A stretch of DNA of 64,000 bases from Streptomyces sp. NBC_00286 (GCF_036173125.1 NZ_CP108054.1:3472001-3536000), one strand, 5' to 3'; shown: positions 27,509-37,260, counted from the stretch's first letter. Notes: generated from the sequence alone by a model not told the origin. Made by a program: numbers and translations.

Positions 27509-29838
27509 ACCTGCGGGGGTGGGCCCGTGACCTGGGCCTGGGGGTCAGGTTCGCGTTCACCGGCGGACGTGAGGGGTGGGTCCGGGCCCTGCTGACGGCC
27601 ACCGGCGTCGGGCTCGGCGTGGCACTGCTGCTACTGACCACCGCGATCCCGAACGCGCTGGCGGTGCGGCAGGACCGGGAGGACGCTCGCAGCGACCTCC
27701 ACTACGGCGACACCCTCACCGGGGTGCCCAGGTCGGACCGTTCGCTCCTGATCGCGCACTCGAATACGACCTTCCGTGAAAAGGACGTCCGGGGGCGGGA
27801 GTTGAAGCCGGAAGGGCCGCGGGCCCCGCTGCCGCCCGGCCTCGAGGAGTTCCCGGCGGACGGCGAAATGGTGGTCTCCCCCGCGCTGAAGGAGCTTCTG
27901 GAGTCCGACTCCGGAAAGCTGCTGCGGGAGCGGCTGCCGCAGCGGATCGTCGGCACGATCGGCGAGAGCGGGGTGATCGGCCCGGCCGAACTCTCCTTCT
28001 ACCGGGGCTCCGACGGACTCACCGACCCGGGCAGTCGTAACGGGGTGGCTCGCATCGACCGGTTCGGGCCCCAGCAGGAGCCGGAAGCGATGGACCCCGT
28101 CCTGCTCCTTCTGATCCTCGTGGTCTTCGTAGTGCTGCTGATGCCGGTCGCCGTGTTCATCGCCGCGGCCGTACGGTTCGGCGGCGAGCGGCGCGACCGG
28201 CGGCTCGCGGCTCTCAGGCTGGTGGGCTCCGACAGCCGGATGACCCGGCGGATCGCCGCCGGTGAGGCGCTCGCGGGCGCGGTGCTCGGGCTGGTCCTCG
28301 GTGCCGGATTCTTCCTGATCGGACGTCAGATCGCGGGCTCGGTCGAGGTCTACACCGTCAGCGTGTTCCCGAGCTATCTCAACCCCACTCCGGCACTGGC
28401 CCTGCTGGTCGCGGTGGCCGTTCCGGCGGCCGCGGTCCTGGTGACCCTCTTCGCACTGCGCGGGGTCGTCATCGAGCCACTCGGCGTGGTGCGCACGACC
28501 CGGCCCGCGCGGCGCCGACTGTGGTGGCGGCTGCTGCTGCCGCTGGCCGGACTCGCGCTGCTCTACCCGATGGTCGGGCAAGGCCGGGACAACGGCGAGT
28601 TCAACCAGTACATGGTGACCGCCGGTGTCATCCTCCTGCTGGTCGGCATCACAGCGCTGCTGCCCTGGATCGTGGAAGCGGTCGTCGCACGGCTCGGCTC
28701 CGGCCCGGTCGCCTGGCAACTGGCCGTACGGCGCCTGCAGTTGAGCAGCGGCACGGCGGCCCGCATGGTCAACGGCATCGCCGTGGCGGTGGCCGGCGCG
28801 ATCGCCCTGCAGATGCTGTTCGCCGGCATCGAGGGCGACTACACGAAGGACTCTGGCCAGGACACCACGCGCGCCCAGATGTCGGTTCGCCTGCCGAGCG
28901 AGGTCCCCATCGCCGAGGCCGACCGGCAGTTCCAACAGACCAGGGGCGTACGGCACACGCTCGCCCTGTCCGACGGTTCGGTGGCCGACCGGCGGAAGGA
29001 CCCCGAAAACTCCGCGAACCTGACTGTCGGCGACTGCGCGGCGCTGCGCGAGGTGGCCAAGCTGCCCTCATGCCGCGACGGTGACGTCTTCACCGTCCAG
29101 AACGCCGAGCAGGACACGGGGGTGCCGCTGTTGGGCAAGCCCGGCCGGAAGCTCTACATCGACCCGTCGTACGGCGACTCCCCGGGCAAGGAGGTCGTCT
29201 GGGCTCTGCCCGAGGGCATCAGGCAGGCCACAGAGGGCAATGACCCGTCAGGGTGGGGGCGCGAGGGCATCCTGGCCACCCCGGGCGCCCTGCCCACGAA
29301 GGCCGCGCCGGCCCTCACCGGCGGGGTCTACCTCAGGCTCGACTCGTCGGTGCCGGACGCCCGCGAGTACGTACGGAACACGGCTGCCCGGTTCGACCCG
29401 CTCGCGGTCCCCATGACCATGTCCGCGACCATTCAGTCCCCGCGCTTCGCGTCCATCCGTACGGGCCTGTTCGTCGGCGCGGCCTGCGTCCTGCTCCTGA
29501 TCGGCGCGAGCCTGCTCGTCTCCCAACTGGAGCAGCTGCGCGAGCGCAAGAAGCTCCTCTCCGCCCTGGTCGCCTTCGGTACCCGGCGCCGCACGCTGAG
29601 CCTGTCGGTACTGTGGCAGACGGCGATCCCGATCGCACTCGGCCTGGCCCTCGCCTCGGCGGTGGGTCTGACCCTCGGTGCGGTCCTGCTGAAGATGTCG
29701 AGCGCCTCGGTACGCGTCGACTGGCCGAGCGTCCTCGCGATGACGGGCATCGGCGCGGGGGTCGTCCTCGTGGTGACGCTGTTCAGCCTGCCGCCGCTGC
29801 TGCGGCTGATGCGACCGGAGGGCTTGCGCACGGAGTGA
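27505..29838 (+). CDS. FtsX-like ABC transporter permease
   Basis: A 777-residue permease of the MacB/FtsX fold. There is one N-terminal helix (ALLTATGVGLGVALLLLTTA), a first extracellular domain, then two FtsX cores: helices around VLLLLILVVFVVLLMPVAVF, AGAVLGLVLGAGFFLIG, and C-terminal ones at FVGAACVLLLIGASLLV, IPIALGLALASAVGLTL and VLAMTGIGAGVVLVVTLF. Such permeases drive export or lipoprotein/peptide stress handling rather than import. Partner ATPase is the preceding gene; substrate unknown. Confidence 0.92.
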   Translation: MNLRGWARDLGLGVRFAFTGGREGWVRALLTATGVGLGVALLLLTTAIPNALAVRQDREDARSDLHYGDTLTGVPRSDRSLLIAHSNTTFREKDVRGRELKPEGPRAPLPPGLEEFPADGEMVVSPALKELLESDSGKLLRERLPQRIVGTIGESGVIGPAELSFYRGSDGLTDPGSRNGVARIDRFGPQQEPEAMDPVLLLLILVVFVVLLMPVAVFIAAAVRFGGERRDRRLAALRLVGSDSRMTRRIAAGEALAGAVLGLVLGAGFFLIGRQIAGSVEVYTVSVFPSYLNPTPALALLVAVAVPAAAVLVTLFALRGVVIEPLGVVRTTRPARRRLWWRLLLPLAGLALLYPMVGQGRDNGEFNQYMVTAGVILLLVGITALLPWIVEAVVARLGSGPVAWQLAVRRLQLSSGTAARMVNGIAVAVAGAIALQMLFAGIEGDYTKDSGQDTTRAQMSVRLPSEVPIAEADRQFQQTRGVRHTLALSDGSVADRRKDPENSANLTVGDCAALREVAKLPSCRDGDVFTVQNAEQDTGVPLLGKPGRKLYIDPSYGDSPGKEVVWALPEGIRQATEGNDPSGWGREGILATPGALPTKAAPALTGGVYLRLDSSVPDAREYVRNTAARFDPLAVPMTMSATIQSPRFASIRTGLFVGAACVLLLIGASLLVSQLEQLRERKKLLSALVAFGTRRRTLSLSVLWQTAIPIALGLALASAVGLTLGAVLLKMSSASVRVDWPSVLAMTGIGAGVVLVVTLFSLPPLLRLMRPEGLRTE

Positions 29839-29866
29839 TATAGGGGGCTCCGCCCCCTATGACCCC

Positions 29867-30240
29867 CGCTCCTCAAACGCCTGAGCGGCTGAAATACGGC
29901 CGGAGGGGCCGCGCACCGAGTAGGTACAGGGGCACCGCCCCCTGTACCCCCGCTCCCGCAAAGCCGGAGGGGCGGGAAATACGGCCGGAGGGACAGCGCA
30001 CCGAGCAGCCACAAGGGCGCCGCCCCCTGTCCCCCGCTCCCCAAAAGCCGGAGGGGCTGAAATACGGCCGGAGGGGCCGCGCGCCGAGTAGGTACAGGGG
30101 CACCGCCCCCTGCCCCCCTCCCCGCTCCCCAAAAGCCGGAGCGGCGGAAATACGGCCGGAGGGACAGCGCACCGAGCAGCTACAAGGGGCACCGCCCCCT
30201 GGACCCGCTTCCCAAAGTGCCGGAGGGGCTGAAATCAGCC
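29867..30240. repeat. Tandem array of about 85-bp GC-rich repeats, four copies plus a partial
   Basis: Units beginning CGCTCC start at 29867, 29951, 30035, 30123 and 30206, so the period is 84, 84, 88 and 83 bases. Each unit contains AAATACGGCCGGAGGGG and a short GGGGGC...GCCCCC hairpin. The array occupies nearly all of the gap between the permease and ahpD, where the ahpD promoter must also be. Spacing and lack of unique spacers exclude CRISPR. Confidence 0.9.
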
Positions 30241-30261
30241 CCTCCGGCATAGTGTTGCCGC

Positions 30262-30810
30262 ATGGCTCTCGAGGCGCTGACGTCCGCGATTCCCGACTAC
30301 GCCAAAGACCTGCGGCGGAACCTCGACTCCGTGATCGGCGACAGCCCGCTGCCCCAACAGCGGCTCTGGGGCACGGTGTTGGCCTGCGCGATCGCCTCGC
30401 GCTCGCCCCGTGTGCTGCGTGAGGCGGCTCGGGAAGCCGCCGCGGCGCTGTCTCCCGAGGCGTTTACGGCCGCCAAGTCCGCCGCCGCGACCATGGCGAT
30501 GACCAACGTCTTCCACCGGACCCGGCATCTGCTCTCCGATCCGGAGTACCGGAACCTGCGGGCCGGACTGCGTACGAACGTTCTCGGTCACCCGGGGGTC
30601 GACAGGACGGACCACGAGTTCTGGTCCCTCGCCGTGTCCGCCGTCAACGGCTGCGGCGACTGCCTCGACTCCCACGAGCGGGCGCTCCGCAAGGCCGGCG
30701 TGGACCGCGAGACGATCCAGGAGGCGTTCAAGATCGCGGCGGTGGTCCAGGCGGTGGCGGTCACGCTGGACGCGGAGGCGGTGCTTAGCGCTCCGCTGGA
30801 AGAACGGTGA
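30262..30810 (+). CDS. ahpD: Alkyl hydroperoxide reductase AhpD
   Basis: A 182-residue AhpD. The active-site pair is C131 and C134 ([11 protein letters not shown]), with H138 and E119 at the expected proton-relay positions. AhpD reduces AhpC, using lipoyl proteins as electron source, to detoxify peroxides. Its usual partners ahpC and oxyR are not adjacent here: upstream is the repeat array and the FtsX permease, downstream the convergent AI-2E gene. Confidence 0.93.
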   Translation: MALEALTSAIPDYAKDLRRNLDSVIGDSPLPQQRLWGTVLACAIASRSPRVLREAAREAAAALSPEAFTAAKSAAATMAMTNVFHRTRHLLSDPEYRNLRAGLRTNVLGHPGVDRTDHEFWSLAVSAVNGCGDCLDSHERALRKAGVDRETIQEAFKIAAVVQAVAVTLDAEAVLSAPLEER

Positions 30811-30840
30811 CAAAATCCGCGGGCCGGTGGGGGCTGGTCG

Positions 30841-30933
30841 CTCCCCCGCTCTCGGCTCCTCCCCCATGAGCGGGGGACCCCCCATCGCGGCGGAGCCGCA
30901 CATGTCACAGCCCCGCGCCCCTTACGGGGCGCC
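30841..30933. repeat. Dispersed Streptomyces repeat with hairpins between convergent genes
   Basis: Contains an outer CCCCCGCTC...GAGCGGGGG dyad and the palindrome GCGCCCC-TTAC-GGGGCGC at 30915-30932. The same sequence family recurs at 35240-35350 and inside the histidine kinase gene at 58151-58312. It sits between convergent ahpD and the AI-2E gene, where it can act as a terminator. Confidence 0.75.
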
Positions 30934-30982
30934 GTACCGCACCGGACTTCACCGAGGCCGCCCAGCGGAGTAGCCCCGAGAG

Positions 30983-32374
30983 CTACTCCGCTCGCGGCGT
31001 ATCCGAAGGCGGCGCCTCCGCCGGGGCCGCAGCCGGAGTCCCTGCCGGAGGCGGAGTCGGCGGCGGAGTCGGCCGCGGGCCCGCCCCGGGCGCCGCGTCC
31101 GTCGCCGTTGCCCCGTGCGGCGCCGGAGAGTGCCGTAGCGACGCCTCTCGGGAGTGGGCGCGCAGGTAGCCGACCACCGTGTTCGTCACGGCGACCAGTG
31201 GTACCGCCACCACCGCGCCGCCGATCCCCGCTACCAGGCCACCCGTCGCGACCGCAAGCACCACCGCGAGGGGATGGACGCGTACCGCGCGGCCCAGGAT
31301 GAAGGGCTGCAGGATGTGGCCCTCGATCTGCTGGACCGCCAGTACGACGACCAGGGTCATGACGGCCGTGAAGACGCCCTGCGTCACCAGCGCGACCACC
31401 ACCGCCAGCGCCCCGGACACGACGGCGCCGACGAGCGGGATGAACGCGAACAGGAAGATGAACACTGCGAGCGGCACGGCCATCGGGACATCGAGGAAGA
31501 AGATGCCGAGACCGATGAAGACGGCGTCGATCAGGGCCACAAGGACCGTGCCGCGTACGTAGGCGGTGAGTGTCCGCCAGGCGCGTGGGCCCGCGCCCGC
31601 GACGCCGGGGCGGGCGGCGGCCGGGACGAGCTTGAGCGTCCACTGCCAGATCCGTTTGCCGTCGTAGAGCAGGAACAGCGTCGAGAACATCGTCAGGAGG
31701 ATGCCGGTCAGCGCCTCGACGATGACCGTGACGCCTTCCAGGCCGGCCGAGGTGATCTCGTCGGTGTTCTCGCTGATCGCCTCGCGCAGGTTCTGCGCGA
31801 TGTCGTTGATCTGGTCCTCGGTGACATGGAAGGGGCTGTTGAGCAGCCAGCGGCGCAGTTCGTCGATGCCGTCCTGGATCTCGTCGGAGAGGTTGTCGAT
31901 GTTCTCCATGACCTGCCAGGTCACGAACCATCCGATGAGCCCCATGATGACGAAGCCGAGGATCGCGGTGAGCGCGGTGGCGAGCCCGCGCGGCACCCCG
32001 TGCCGCTGCAGCCGGGCCACCGTGGGCTGGAGCAGCGCGGTGATGAGCAGCGCCGCCACGAAGGCGAGTACGACGAGTTGTACGGCGCTGATGATCCGCA
32101 TCAGCACCCAGAGGGTGCCCGCGAGGACGAGCAGCCGCCAGCCGGCCTCGGCGGCGACCCGCATCCCCCACGGCACGGCCGCCGCGGGATCGGGGCGGGG
32201 AGGGGCGACGGCAGGGGCGTACGAAGGCGGGGGCGGTACGTGCTCGGGAGCGGGGGCCTCGGAGTCCTCCTGGATGTCCTTCTCGGCCTCGGCTCGGCGC
32301 CGCTCCTCCAGGCGCTCTCCCAGGCGGGTGAACCCGGCACCGACGCGGCCGAGCCACCCAGGCACTCGCGACAT
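30983..32374 (-). CDS. AI-2E family permease (DUF20)
   Basis: A 463-residue membrane protein. A charged N terminus (about 1-75, with a glutamate/arginine-rich helix) precedes seven or eight transmembrane helices between about 85 and 415, including the family block FIFLFAFIPLVGAVVSGAL. The last 50 residues are a proline/alanine tail. AI-2E family proteins are proposed exporters, some Na+/H+ antiporters; the substrate is not known. The ATG at 32374 has AAGAGGA upstream and is chosen over an in-frame start 66 bases before. Confidence 0.88.
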   Translation of the reverse strand: MSRVPGWLGRVGAGFTRLGERLEERRRAEAEKDIQEDSEAPAPEHVPPPPSYAPAVAPPRPDPAAAVPWGMRVAAEAGWRLLVLAGTLWVLMRIISAVQLVVLAFVAALLITALLQPTVARLQRHGVPRGLATALTAILGFVIMGLIGWFVTWQVMENIDNLSDEIQDGIDELRRWLLNSPFHVTEDQINDIAQNLREAISENTDEITSAGLEGVTVIVEALTGILLTMFSTLFLLYDGKRIWQWTLKLVPAAARPGVAGAGPRAWRTLTAYVRGTVLVALIDAVFIGLGIFFLDVPMAVPLAVFIFLFAFIPLVGAVVSGALAVVVALVTQGVFTAVMTLVVVLAVQQIEGHILQPFILGRAVRVHPLAVVLAVATGGLVAGIGGAVVAVPLVAVTNTVVGYLRAHSREASLRHSPAPHGATATDAAPGAGPRPTPPPTPPPAGTPAAAPAEAPPSDTPRAE

Positions 32375-32446
32375 GATCCGTCCTCTTCCCCCTGAGCCGC
32401 CCACCACTCCCCCCTGGAGTTTTCGGCTCCGACCGTACATGCCGGA

Positions 32447-32475
32447 AGCCCCTCACCGAAGGACGGTGAGGGGCT
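32447..32475 (-). terminator. Terminator hairpin after the transglycosylase-like gene
   Basis: AGCCCCTCACCG (32447-32458) pairs perfectly with CGGTGAGGGGCT (32464-32475) around a five-base loop, 25 bases past the stop at 32500. Confidence 0.75.
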
Positions 32476-32499
32476 CCGCGAGGTTGAGCGGCAATCGGC

Positions 32500-33204
32500 T
32501 CAGTACCAGTTGTTGGCCTGCCAGAAACTCCAGGCCCCGCACGGGCTGCCGTACCGGCTGTCCATGTAGCTGAGGCCCCACTTGATCTGGGTGGCCGGAT
32601 TGGTCGCCCAGTCCGCGCCGGCCGAGGACATCTTGGAGCCCGGCAGCGCCTGCATCAGACCGTAGGCGTCGGAGGTGGGGTTGTCAGCCTTGTAGTTCCA
32701 GCTCGACTCGCGTTCCACGATGTCGCTGAAGCACTGGAACTGGTCCGCCGGGACCATCTGCCGTGCCATCGCCTGGACATCCGCGACGCTGTACGACGCC
32801 TGGGGCGCGAAGCTGGACGAGTCACGCGTCGCGGAGCGGCTGGCAGCCTCCTGCCGGGCCTTCTCCCGCTCCTTCGCCTCCTGCGCGGCCTTCTCGGCGG
32901 CCTTCTGCTTGGCGACGGCGTCCTCGGCTGCCTTCTTGCGCGCGGCTGCCTCGGCGTCCTTCTTGGCGGTGGTGTCCGCCGCGATGGCCTGAGAGTCCGC
33001 CTGCTGTGTCAGGGATGCGGTCTGCACCTGGGCCTGCTGGCCCGCGGGGATGTCCGCGAGGAGCGTCGAGCTGCCGACGAGTGCCTCGGCGTCTTCCGAC
33101 GGGGCCTGCGTGGTATTACCCGAGGCAACACCGACAACACTGCCGACAGTGGTGACCGCGGTGGCCGAGGCCACTGCGAATCCCCGGACCGAAATCCGGC
33201 TCAC
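32500..33204 (-). CDS. Secreted transglycosylase-like (SLT) protein with coiled coil
   Basis: A 234-residue exported protein. A signal or anchor segment (about 8-30, VRGFAVASATAVTTVGSVVG) is followed by a helical alanine/lysine/glutamate-rich stretch (about 60-125) and a C-terminal goose-lysozyme/SLT-like domain: IVERESSWNYKADNP with the catalytic glutamate, AYGLMQALPG, and a closing GSPCGAWSFWQANNWY. It should cleave peptidoglycan outside the cell. I chose the GTG at 33204, which has GGAAGG seven bases ahead; the ATG six codons upstream would place that site inside the gene. Confidence 0.87.
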   Translation of the reverse strand: MSRISVRGFAVASATAVTTVGSVVGVASGNTTQAPSEDAEALVGSSTLLADIPAGQQAQVQTASLTQQADSQAIAADTTAKKDAEAAARKKAAEDAVAKQKAAEKAAQEAKEREKARQEAASRSATRDSSSFAPQASYSVADVQAMARQMVPADQFQCFSDIVERESSWNYKADNPTSDAYGLMQALPGSKMSSAGADWATNPATQIKWGLSYMDSRYGSPCGAWSFWQANNWY

Positions 33205-33622
33205 ACGGTTTCCTTCCAGCATCGCCCGCCGCGGTGACCCTGGCGGACGCAATCGTGCCCCTGGCACTGGCCTCCCAACAGCGGGGTCACGGGAGGCGCG
33301 GGCCCGGTGGGCAACTCCCTTGCGGGGAGCGCCGCTTGGTGCTCGGGCGGCATACGACGACGTTATGGAGTTCTGGGGGTACTTCTGTTGTGCCGTACCG
33401 CTGGGGGTACAGGTGTGTCGTATGCGGGGCCTGACAGGACTGAGACTCTGCCGTAACCCGACGGCGGGAGGCAATTCTGTGGTGCGTGTGAAAGGTCACA
33501 CCTTGTTTGGCCCAGGAGATATTCGGAAACCCGCACATGCCGAGGCGCCGCCCAACTAGGCTCAGTGCCTTTGCTGGACGGCGCCAACTAGCGCGTAACC
33601 GCTATGAAGTTGAGCACTTCGG
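33205..33622. other. Long leader/promoter region of the transglycosylase-like gene
   Basis: 418 bases without a gene on either strand. CTGGGGGTAC occurs twice as a direct repeat at 33373-33382 and 33401-33410, 28 bases apart, a possible activator or repressor site. I looked for a c-di-AMP (ydaO) riboswitch, known upstream of Streptomyces wall-lytic genes, and did not find its conserved blocks. Confidence 0.5.
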
Positions 33623-34945
33623 TCAGATCTGCCCGTCCTCGAGCATTTCCGTCACCAGTGCCGCAATCCGGGACCTCTCGGACCGGGTGAGGGTGACATG
33701 CGCGAAGAGCGGATGCCCCTTCAGCTTCTCGATGACGGCGACGACTCCGTCGTACCGGCCGACCCTGAGATTGTCCCGCTGGGCCACGTCATGGGTCAGA
33801 ACGACCCGTGAATTCGCCCCGATCCGGGACAGAACGGTCAACAGGACGTTCCGCTCGAGGGATTGAGCCTCGTCCACGATCACGAACGCGTCGTGGAGGG
33901 ACCGGCCGCGGATGTGCGTGAGCGGCAGGACCTCCAACATGCCGCGCGCGGTGACCTCTTCGATGACCTCGCGGCTGGTGACCGCCGACAGCGTGTCGAA
34001 GACCGCCTGCGCCCACGGGCTCATCTTCTCGGCCTCGGTGCCGGGCAGATAGCCGAGCTCCTGCCCGCCCACCGCGTACAGCGGCCGGAAGACCATCACC
34101 TTCTCGTGCTGCCGGCGCTCGAGCACGGCCTCCAGGCCCGCGCACAGGGCCAGCGCCGACTTGCCGGTGCCGGCCCGGCCGCCCATCGACATGATCCCGA
34201 CGTCCGGGTCGAGCAGCAGATCCAGCGCTATACGCTGCTCCGCGCTGCGCCCCTTGATGCCGAAGGCCTCCCGATCGCCGCGTACGAGACGGACGTTGCC
34301 CTCGGCCGTCATCCGGCCCAGTGCCTTGCCGCGCTCGGAGTGGATCGTCAGCCCGGTGTGCACGGGCATCTCGGCGGCTTCGGGGACGAAGACATGCCCC
34401 TCCTCGAAGAGGATGTCCACCTGCTCGCCCGGCAGCGTCAGTTCGGACATTCCGGTCCAGCCGGAGGAGTCCGTGACGGCGAGCTCCGCGCGGTACTCCT
34501 CGGCGAGGAGGCCGACGGAGGACGCCTTGATGCGCAGCGGCAGGTCCTTCGACACGACCGTGACATCGAACCCCTCGGCCTGCAGATTGCGGGCGACCGC
34601 GAGGATGCGGGAGTCGTTGTCCCCCAGGCGGTAGCCCGTGGGCAGCACGCTGGGGTCCGAGTGGTTGAGCTCGACACGGATCGTCCCGCCCAGGTCCCCG
34701 ATGGGAATGGGGGCATCGAGGCGGCCGTACTTCACGCGGTAGTCGTCGAGCAGACGCAGGGCCTGCCGGGCGAAGTAACCGAGTTCGGGATGGTGCCGCT
34801 TGGCCTCCAGTTCCGTGACCACGACGACGGGGAGCACTACTTCATGCTCGTCGAAGCGGTTCATGGCGTGCGGGTCGGCCAGCAGGACGCTGGTGTCGAG
34901 AACATAGGTGCGCCGGTCTGGCATACGGCGCTTTGTGCTGGTCAC
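33623..34945 (-). CDS. PIN-PhoH fusion protein (PhoH2 family)
   Basis: A 440-residue toxin-like RNA helicase/RNase. Residues about 11-150 are a PIN nuclease domain (D17 in [26 protein letters not shown]), and about 235-435 a PhoH ATPase with Walker A GRAGTGKS at 256-263 and Walker B VIVDEAQS ending at 362. PhoH2 proteins from mycobacteria unwind and cut RNA. No antitoxin-like gene precedes it. The GTG at 34945 follows the common annotation; its ribosome site is weak and the ATG seven codons later is an alternative. Confidence 0.92.
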   Translation of the reverse strand: MTSTKRRMPDRRTYVLDTSVLLADPHAMNRFDEHEVVLPVVVVTELEAKRHHPELGYFARQALRLLDDYRVKYGRLDAPIPIGDLGGTIRVELNHSDPSVLPTGYRLGDNDSRILAVARNLQAEGFDVTVVSKDLPLRIKASSVGLLAEEYRAELAVTDSSGWTGMSELTLPGEQVDILFEEGHVFVPEAAEMPVHTGLTIHSERGKALGRMTAEGNVRLVRGDREAFGIKGRSAEQRIALDLLLDPDVGIMSMGGRAGTGKSALALCAGLEAVLERRQHEKVMVFRPLYAVGGQELGYLPGTEAEKMSPWAQAVFDTLSAVTSREVIEEVTARGMLEVLPLTHIRGRSLHDAFVIVDEAQSLERNVLLTVLSRIGANSRVVLTHDVAQRDNLRVGRYDGVVAVIEKLKGHPLFAHVTLTRSERSRIAALVTEMLEDGQI

Positions 34946-35359
34946 CACGGAAGGACGTACCCCCTCGGATGAGGTCGGGGAGCGACGGAGAGGAACTGGA
35001 CCGGTCTCTGGCACCGATGCACGGGCCGAGGACCGGCCCTCCGCTTCGTCCGTACTGACCGCACGGTCGGGCTGGTGCAAAGGGCCTCCCGGGCGGACGG
35101 CCCCGTGCCGTCCGCTGAGATACGACACCCGTGGTTCGGGTGTCGACCTGGAAGGCTTATGCCCTGGATGAGGCGCGGCCATGCCACGGCATATGACGGC
35201 GAGCGCGTTAACTCCAGATGACATACGTCACGGGTGGCGCCCCCGCAGCGTTTCATCGGCACCCCGTAGGGGCGCGGGGCGTGACACTTTGCGGCTCCGC
35301 CGCGATGGGGGTTCCCCCGCTCATGGGGCCCCCGCTCATGGGGGTCCCCCCGCTCGAGC
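34946..35359. other. Spacer upstream of the PIN-PhoH gene
   Basis: No gene. It includes the PIN-PhoH promoter and, near 35240-35350, a copy of the dispersed repeat (GGGGCGCGGGGCGTGACA, then GCTCATGGGG twice). Confidence 0.5.
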
Positions 35360-35430
35360 GAAGCCGAGAGTGGGGGAGAAGCCGAGAGTTGGGGAGAAGC
35401 CGAGAGTGGGGAGAAGCCGAGAGTGGGGAG
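35360..35430. repeat. Tandem 17/18-bp repeat, four copies
   Basis: GAAGCCGAGAGTGGGGA-type units start at 35360, 35378, 35396 and 35413. They lie just past the 3' end of uppS. No coding role is seen. Confidence 0.9.
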
Positions 35431-35482
35431 CGACCAGCCCTCACCGGCCCGCGGCGAACGAACCGCATATCCAGCGGAGCGC

Positions 35483-36256
35483 CTAGCCTCCGTAACGCCG
35501 GTGTCGCGCCGCGTAGTCACGCAGGGCGCGCAGGAAGTCGACCTTGCGGAAGGCCGGCCAGAAGACCTCGCAGAAGTAGTACTCGGAGTGCGCCGTCTGC
35601 CAGAGCATGAAACCGGACAGCCGCTGTTCGCCGCTGGTGCGGATCACCAGGTCGGGGTCGGGCTGGTCGCTCGTATAGAGGTGCTTGCCGATCATGTCGA
35701 CGTCGACGCTCTCGGCGAGCTGCTCGATCGAGGTGCCTTTGTCCGCGTGGTCGAGGAGCATCGAGCGGACGGCGTCGGCGATCTCCTGGCGGCCGCCGTA
35801 GCCGATCGCGACGTTCACCACTATTCCGTCGACATGGGCCGTGGACTGCTCGGCCTCCTTGAGGGCGGTCTGCACATGCGAGGGCAGGATGTCCGCCGTA
35901 CCGACGTGGTGGACGCGCCAGCGGCCGTCGGAGGCGAGCGTGCGGACGACGTTCTCGATGATCCCGAACAGCGGGACCAGCTCTTCCTGCGGCCGGTCCA
36001 GATTGTCCGTGGACAGCAGCCAGAGGGTGACGACCTCGACGTCGGTCTCCGAGCACCAGCCGAGGAACTCCTCGATCTTGTCCGCGCCGGCGCGGTGACC
36101 CTGGGCCGTGGTGCTCCCCGCCGCCTTCGCCCAGCGGCGGTTGCCGTCCATGATGACCCCGATGTGCTTGGGCACCTGGTCGTGGTCGAGGTGGACCTCC
36201 ACCCTGCGTGTGTAGACCCTGAGCAGCAAGCGGCGCAGGTTGTCGCGCAGGTTCAC
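35483..36256 (-). CDS. uppS: Isoprenyl transferase (cis-prenyl diphosphate synthase)
   Basis: A 257-residue UppS-family enzyme that extends farnesyl or geranyl diphosphate with IPP to the polyprenyl carrier of wall synthesis. The catalytic aspartate D37 lies in HIGVIMDGNRRWAKA, and the C-terminal signature DLVIRTSGEQRLSGFMLWQ is intact. The nearby ispH (10 kb) supplies precursors but is not linked transcriptionally. Upstream lies a 1.4 kb spacer of repeats. Confidence 0.94.
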   Translation of the reverse strand: MNLRDNLRRLLLRVYTRRVEVHLDHDQVPKHIGVIMDGNRRWAKAAGSTTAQGHRAGADKIEEFLGWCSETDVEVVTLWLLSTDNLDRPQEELVPLFGIIENVVRTLASDGRWRVHHVGTADILPSHVQTALKEAEQSTAHVDGIVVNVAIGYGGRQEIADAVRSMLLDHADKGTSIEQLAESVDVDMIGKHLYTSDQPDPDLVIRTSGEQRLSGFMLWQTAHSEYYFCEVFWPAFRKVDFLRALRDYAARHRRYGG

Positions 36257-37260
36257 GTTATTAGTCAGCCCCTCCGTGCAGATGGCGATCCCCCGAGGGC
36301 GACACCCTACCGCTGTGGGGGCTGGGGATACCCGGGTGTGCGCCCTGCGCGTGGGCCGAGGGGCGGTTTTCCGCCCCCGCCGCCCTTACCCGTCCCATAC
36401 CAAGGGGCTCCGCCCCTGGACCCCGCTGGGGGCTGCGCCCCCAGACCCCCTCGGGGCTGCGCCCCAGACCCCCCACGGGGCTCCGCCCCGGACCCCGTTC
36501 CGGGGGCCAGCCCCCGGGCCCCCGCTCCTCAAACTCCCCCAGCTACCGCTGGGAGGTTCCCCCAGAGGTGCCCCCAAGGGGCTGATTTTTGCGCGGCCAT
36601 CGCCCGAGGTCCGGGTTTGGCGCAGCCCCGAGCCGCGCGGCGGCACCGATCGCCCGAAGTCTGGAACGGCGTGGCCGAGCCGTGTCAGCGCAGGCCCGCA
36701 CCAATCAGCCCGTCCGGCGCTTGAGGACGAGGCCGTTCAGGCTGATGGGGTTGGGGGCGCCGCCCTGCGCGCGGCCCGTGGACGGATACCCGCTCGGGGC
36801 CCATGGGCGCAGCCCCTGACGCAGGCCGGGGCCGATCGCCCGAGGTCTGATCGGCGCGGCCGAGCCGTGTCAGCGCAGGCCCACATCAATCAGCCCGTCC
36901 GGCGCTTGAGGACGAGGCCGTCCAGGCCGACGGGGGGTCCGGGGCGAAGCCCCGAGCGGATCCCCGGGGCGCGGCCCCACCCGGGGCCCGTGGGCGCAGC
37001 CGCTGACTGCCGCCGGGGTCGGGGCCGACCGCCCGCGGTCTAAAACGGCGCGGCCGAGCCTCGCCAGCGCAGGCCCGCACCAACCAGCCCGTCCGGCGCT
37101 TGAGGACGAGGCCGTCCAGGCCGACGGGGGGTCCGGGGCGAAGCCCCGAGCGGTGCCCGTGGGCGCACCCCTTGACGGGGTCCGGGGCGGAGCCCCGAAG
37201 GGGGTCTGAGGGCGGAGCCCCCAGCGGGGCGCGGGGCAGCGCCCCGGGATGGGGCGGGTA
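36257..37260. repeat. 1-kb intergenic block of GC-rich repeats
   Basis: No convincing gene in either strand despite long open frames, which read through the repeats. A block containing CAGCGCAGGCCCGCACCAA and CAGCCCGTCCGGCGCTTGAG recurs at about 36686, 36871 and 37065 (periods 185 and 194). The CCGGCGCTTGAGGACGAGGCC core is a genus-wide intergenic repeat also seen at 17101. Short GGGGC...GCCCC hairpins fill the rest. Confidence 0.85.

Noticed and set aside
29867..30240. CRISPR array
   Set aside because: Units are contiguous near-identical copies without unique spacers and no cas genes are present.
33205..33622. c-di-AMP (ydaO) riboswitch upstream of the wall hydrolase
   Set aside because: The conserved GGGGUGAAUC-type and GGGGAACC blocks are not found on the minus strand.
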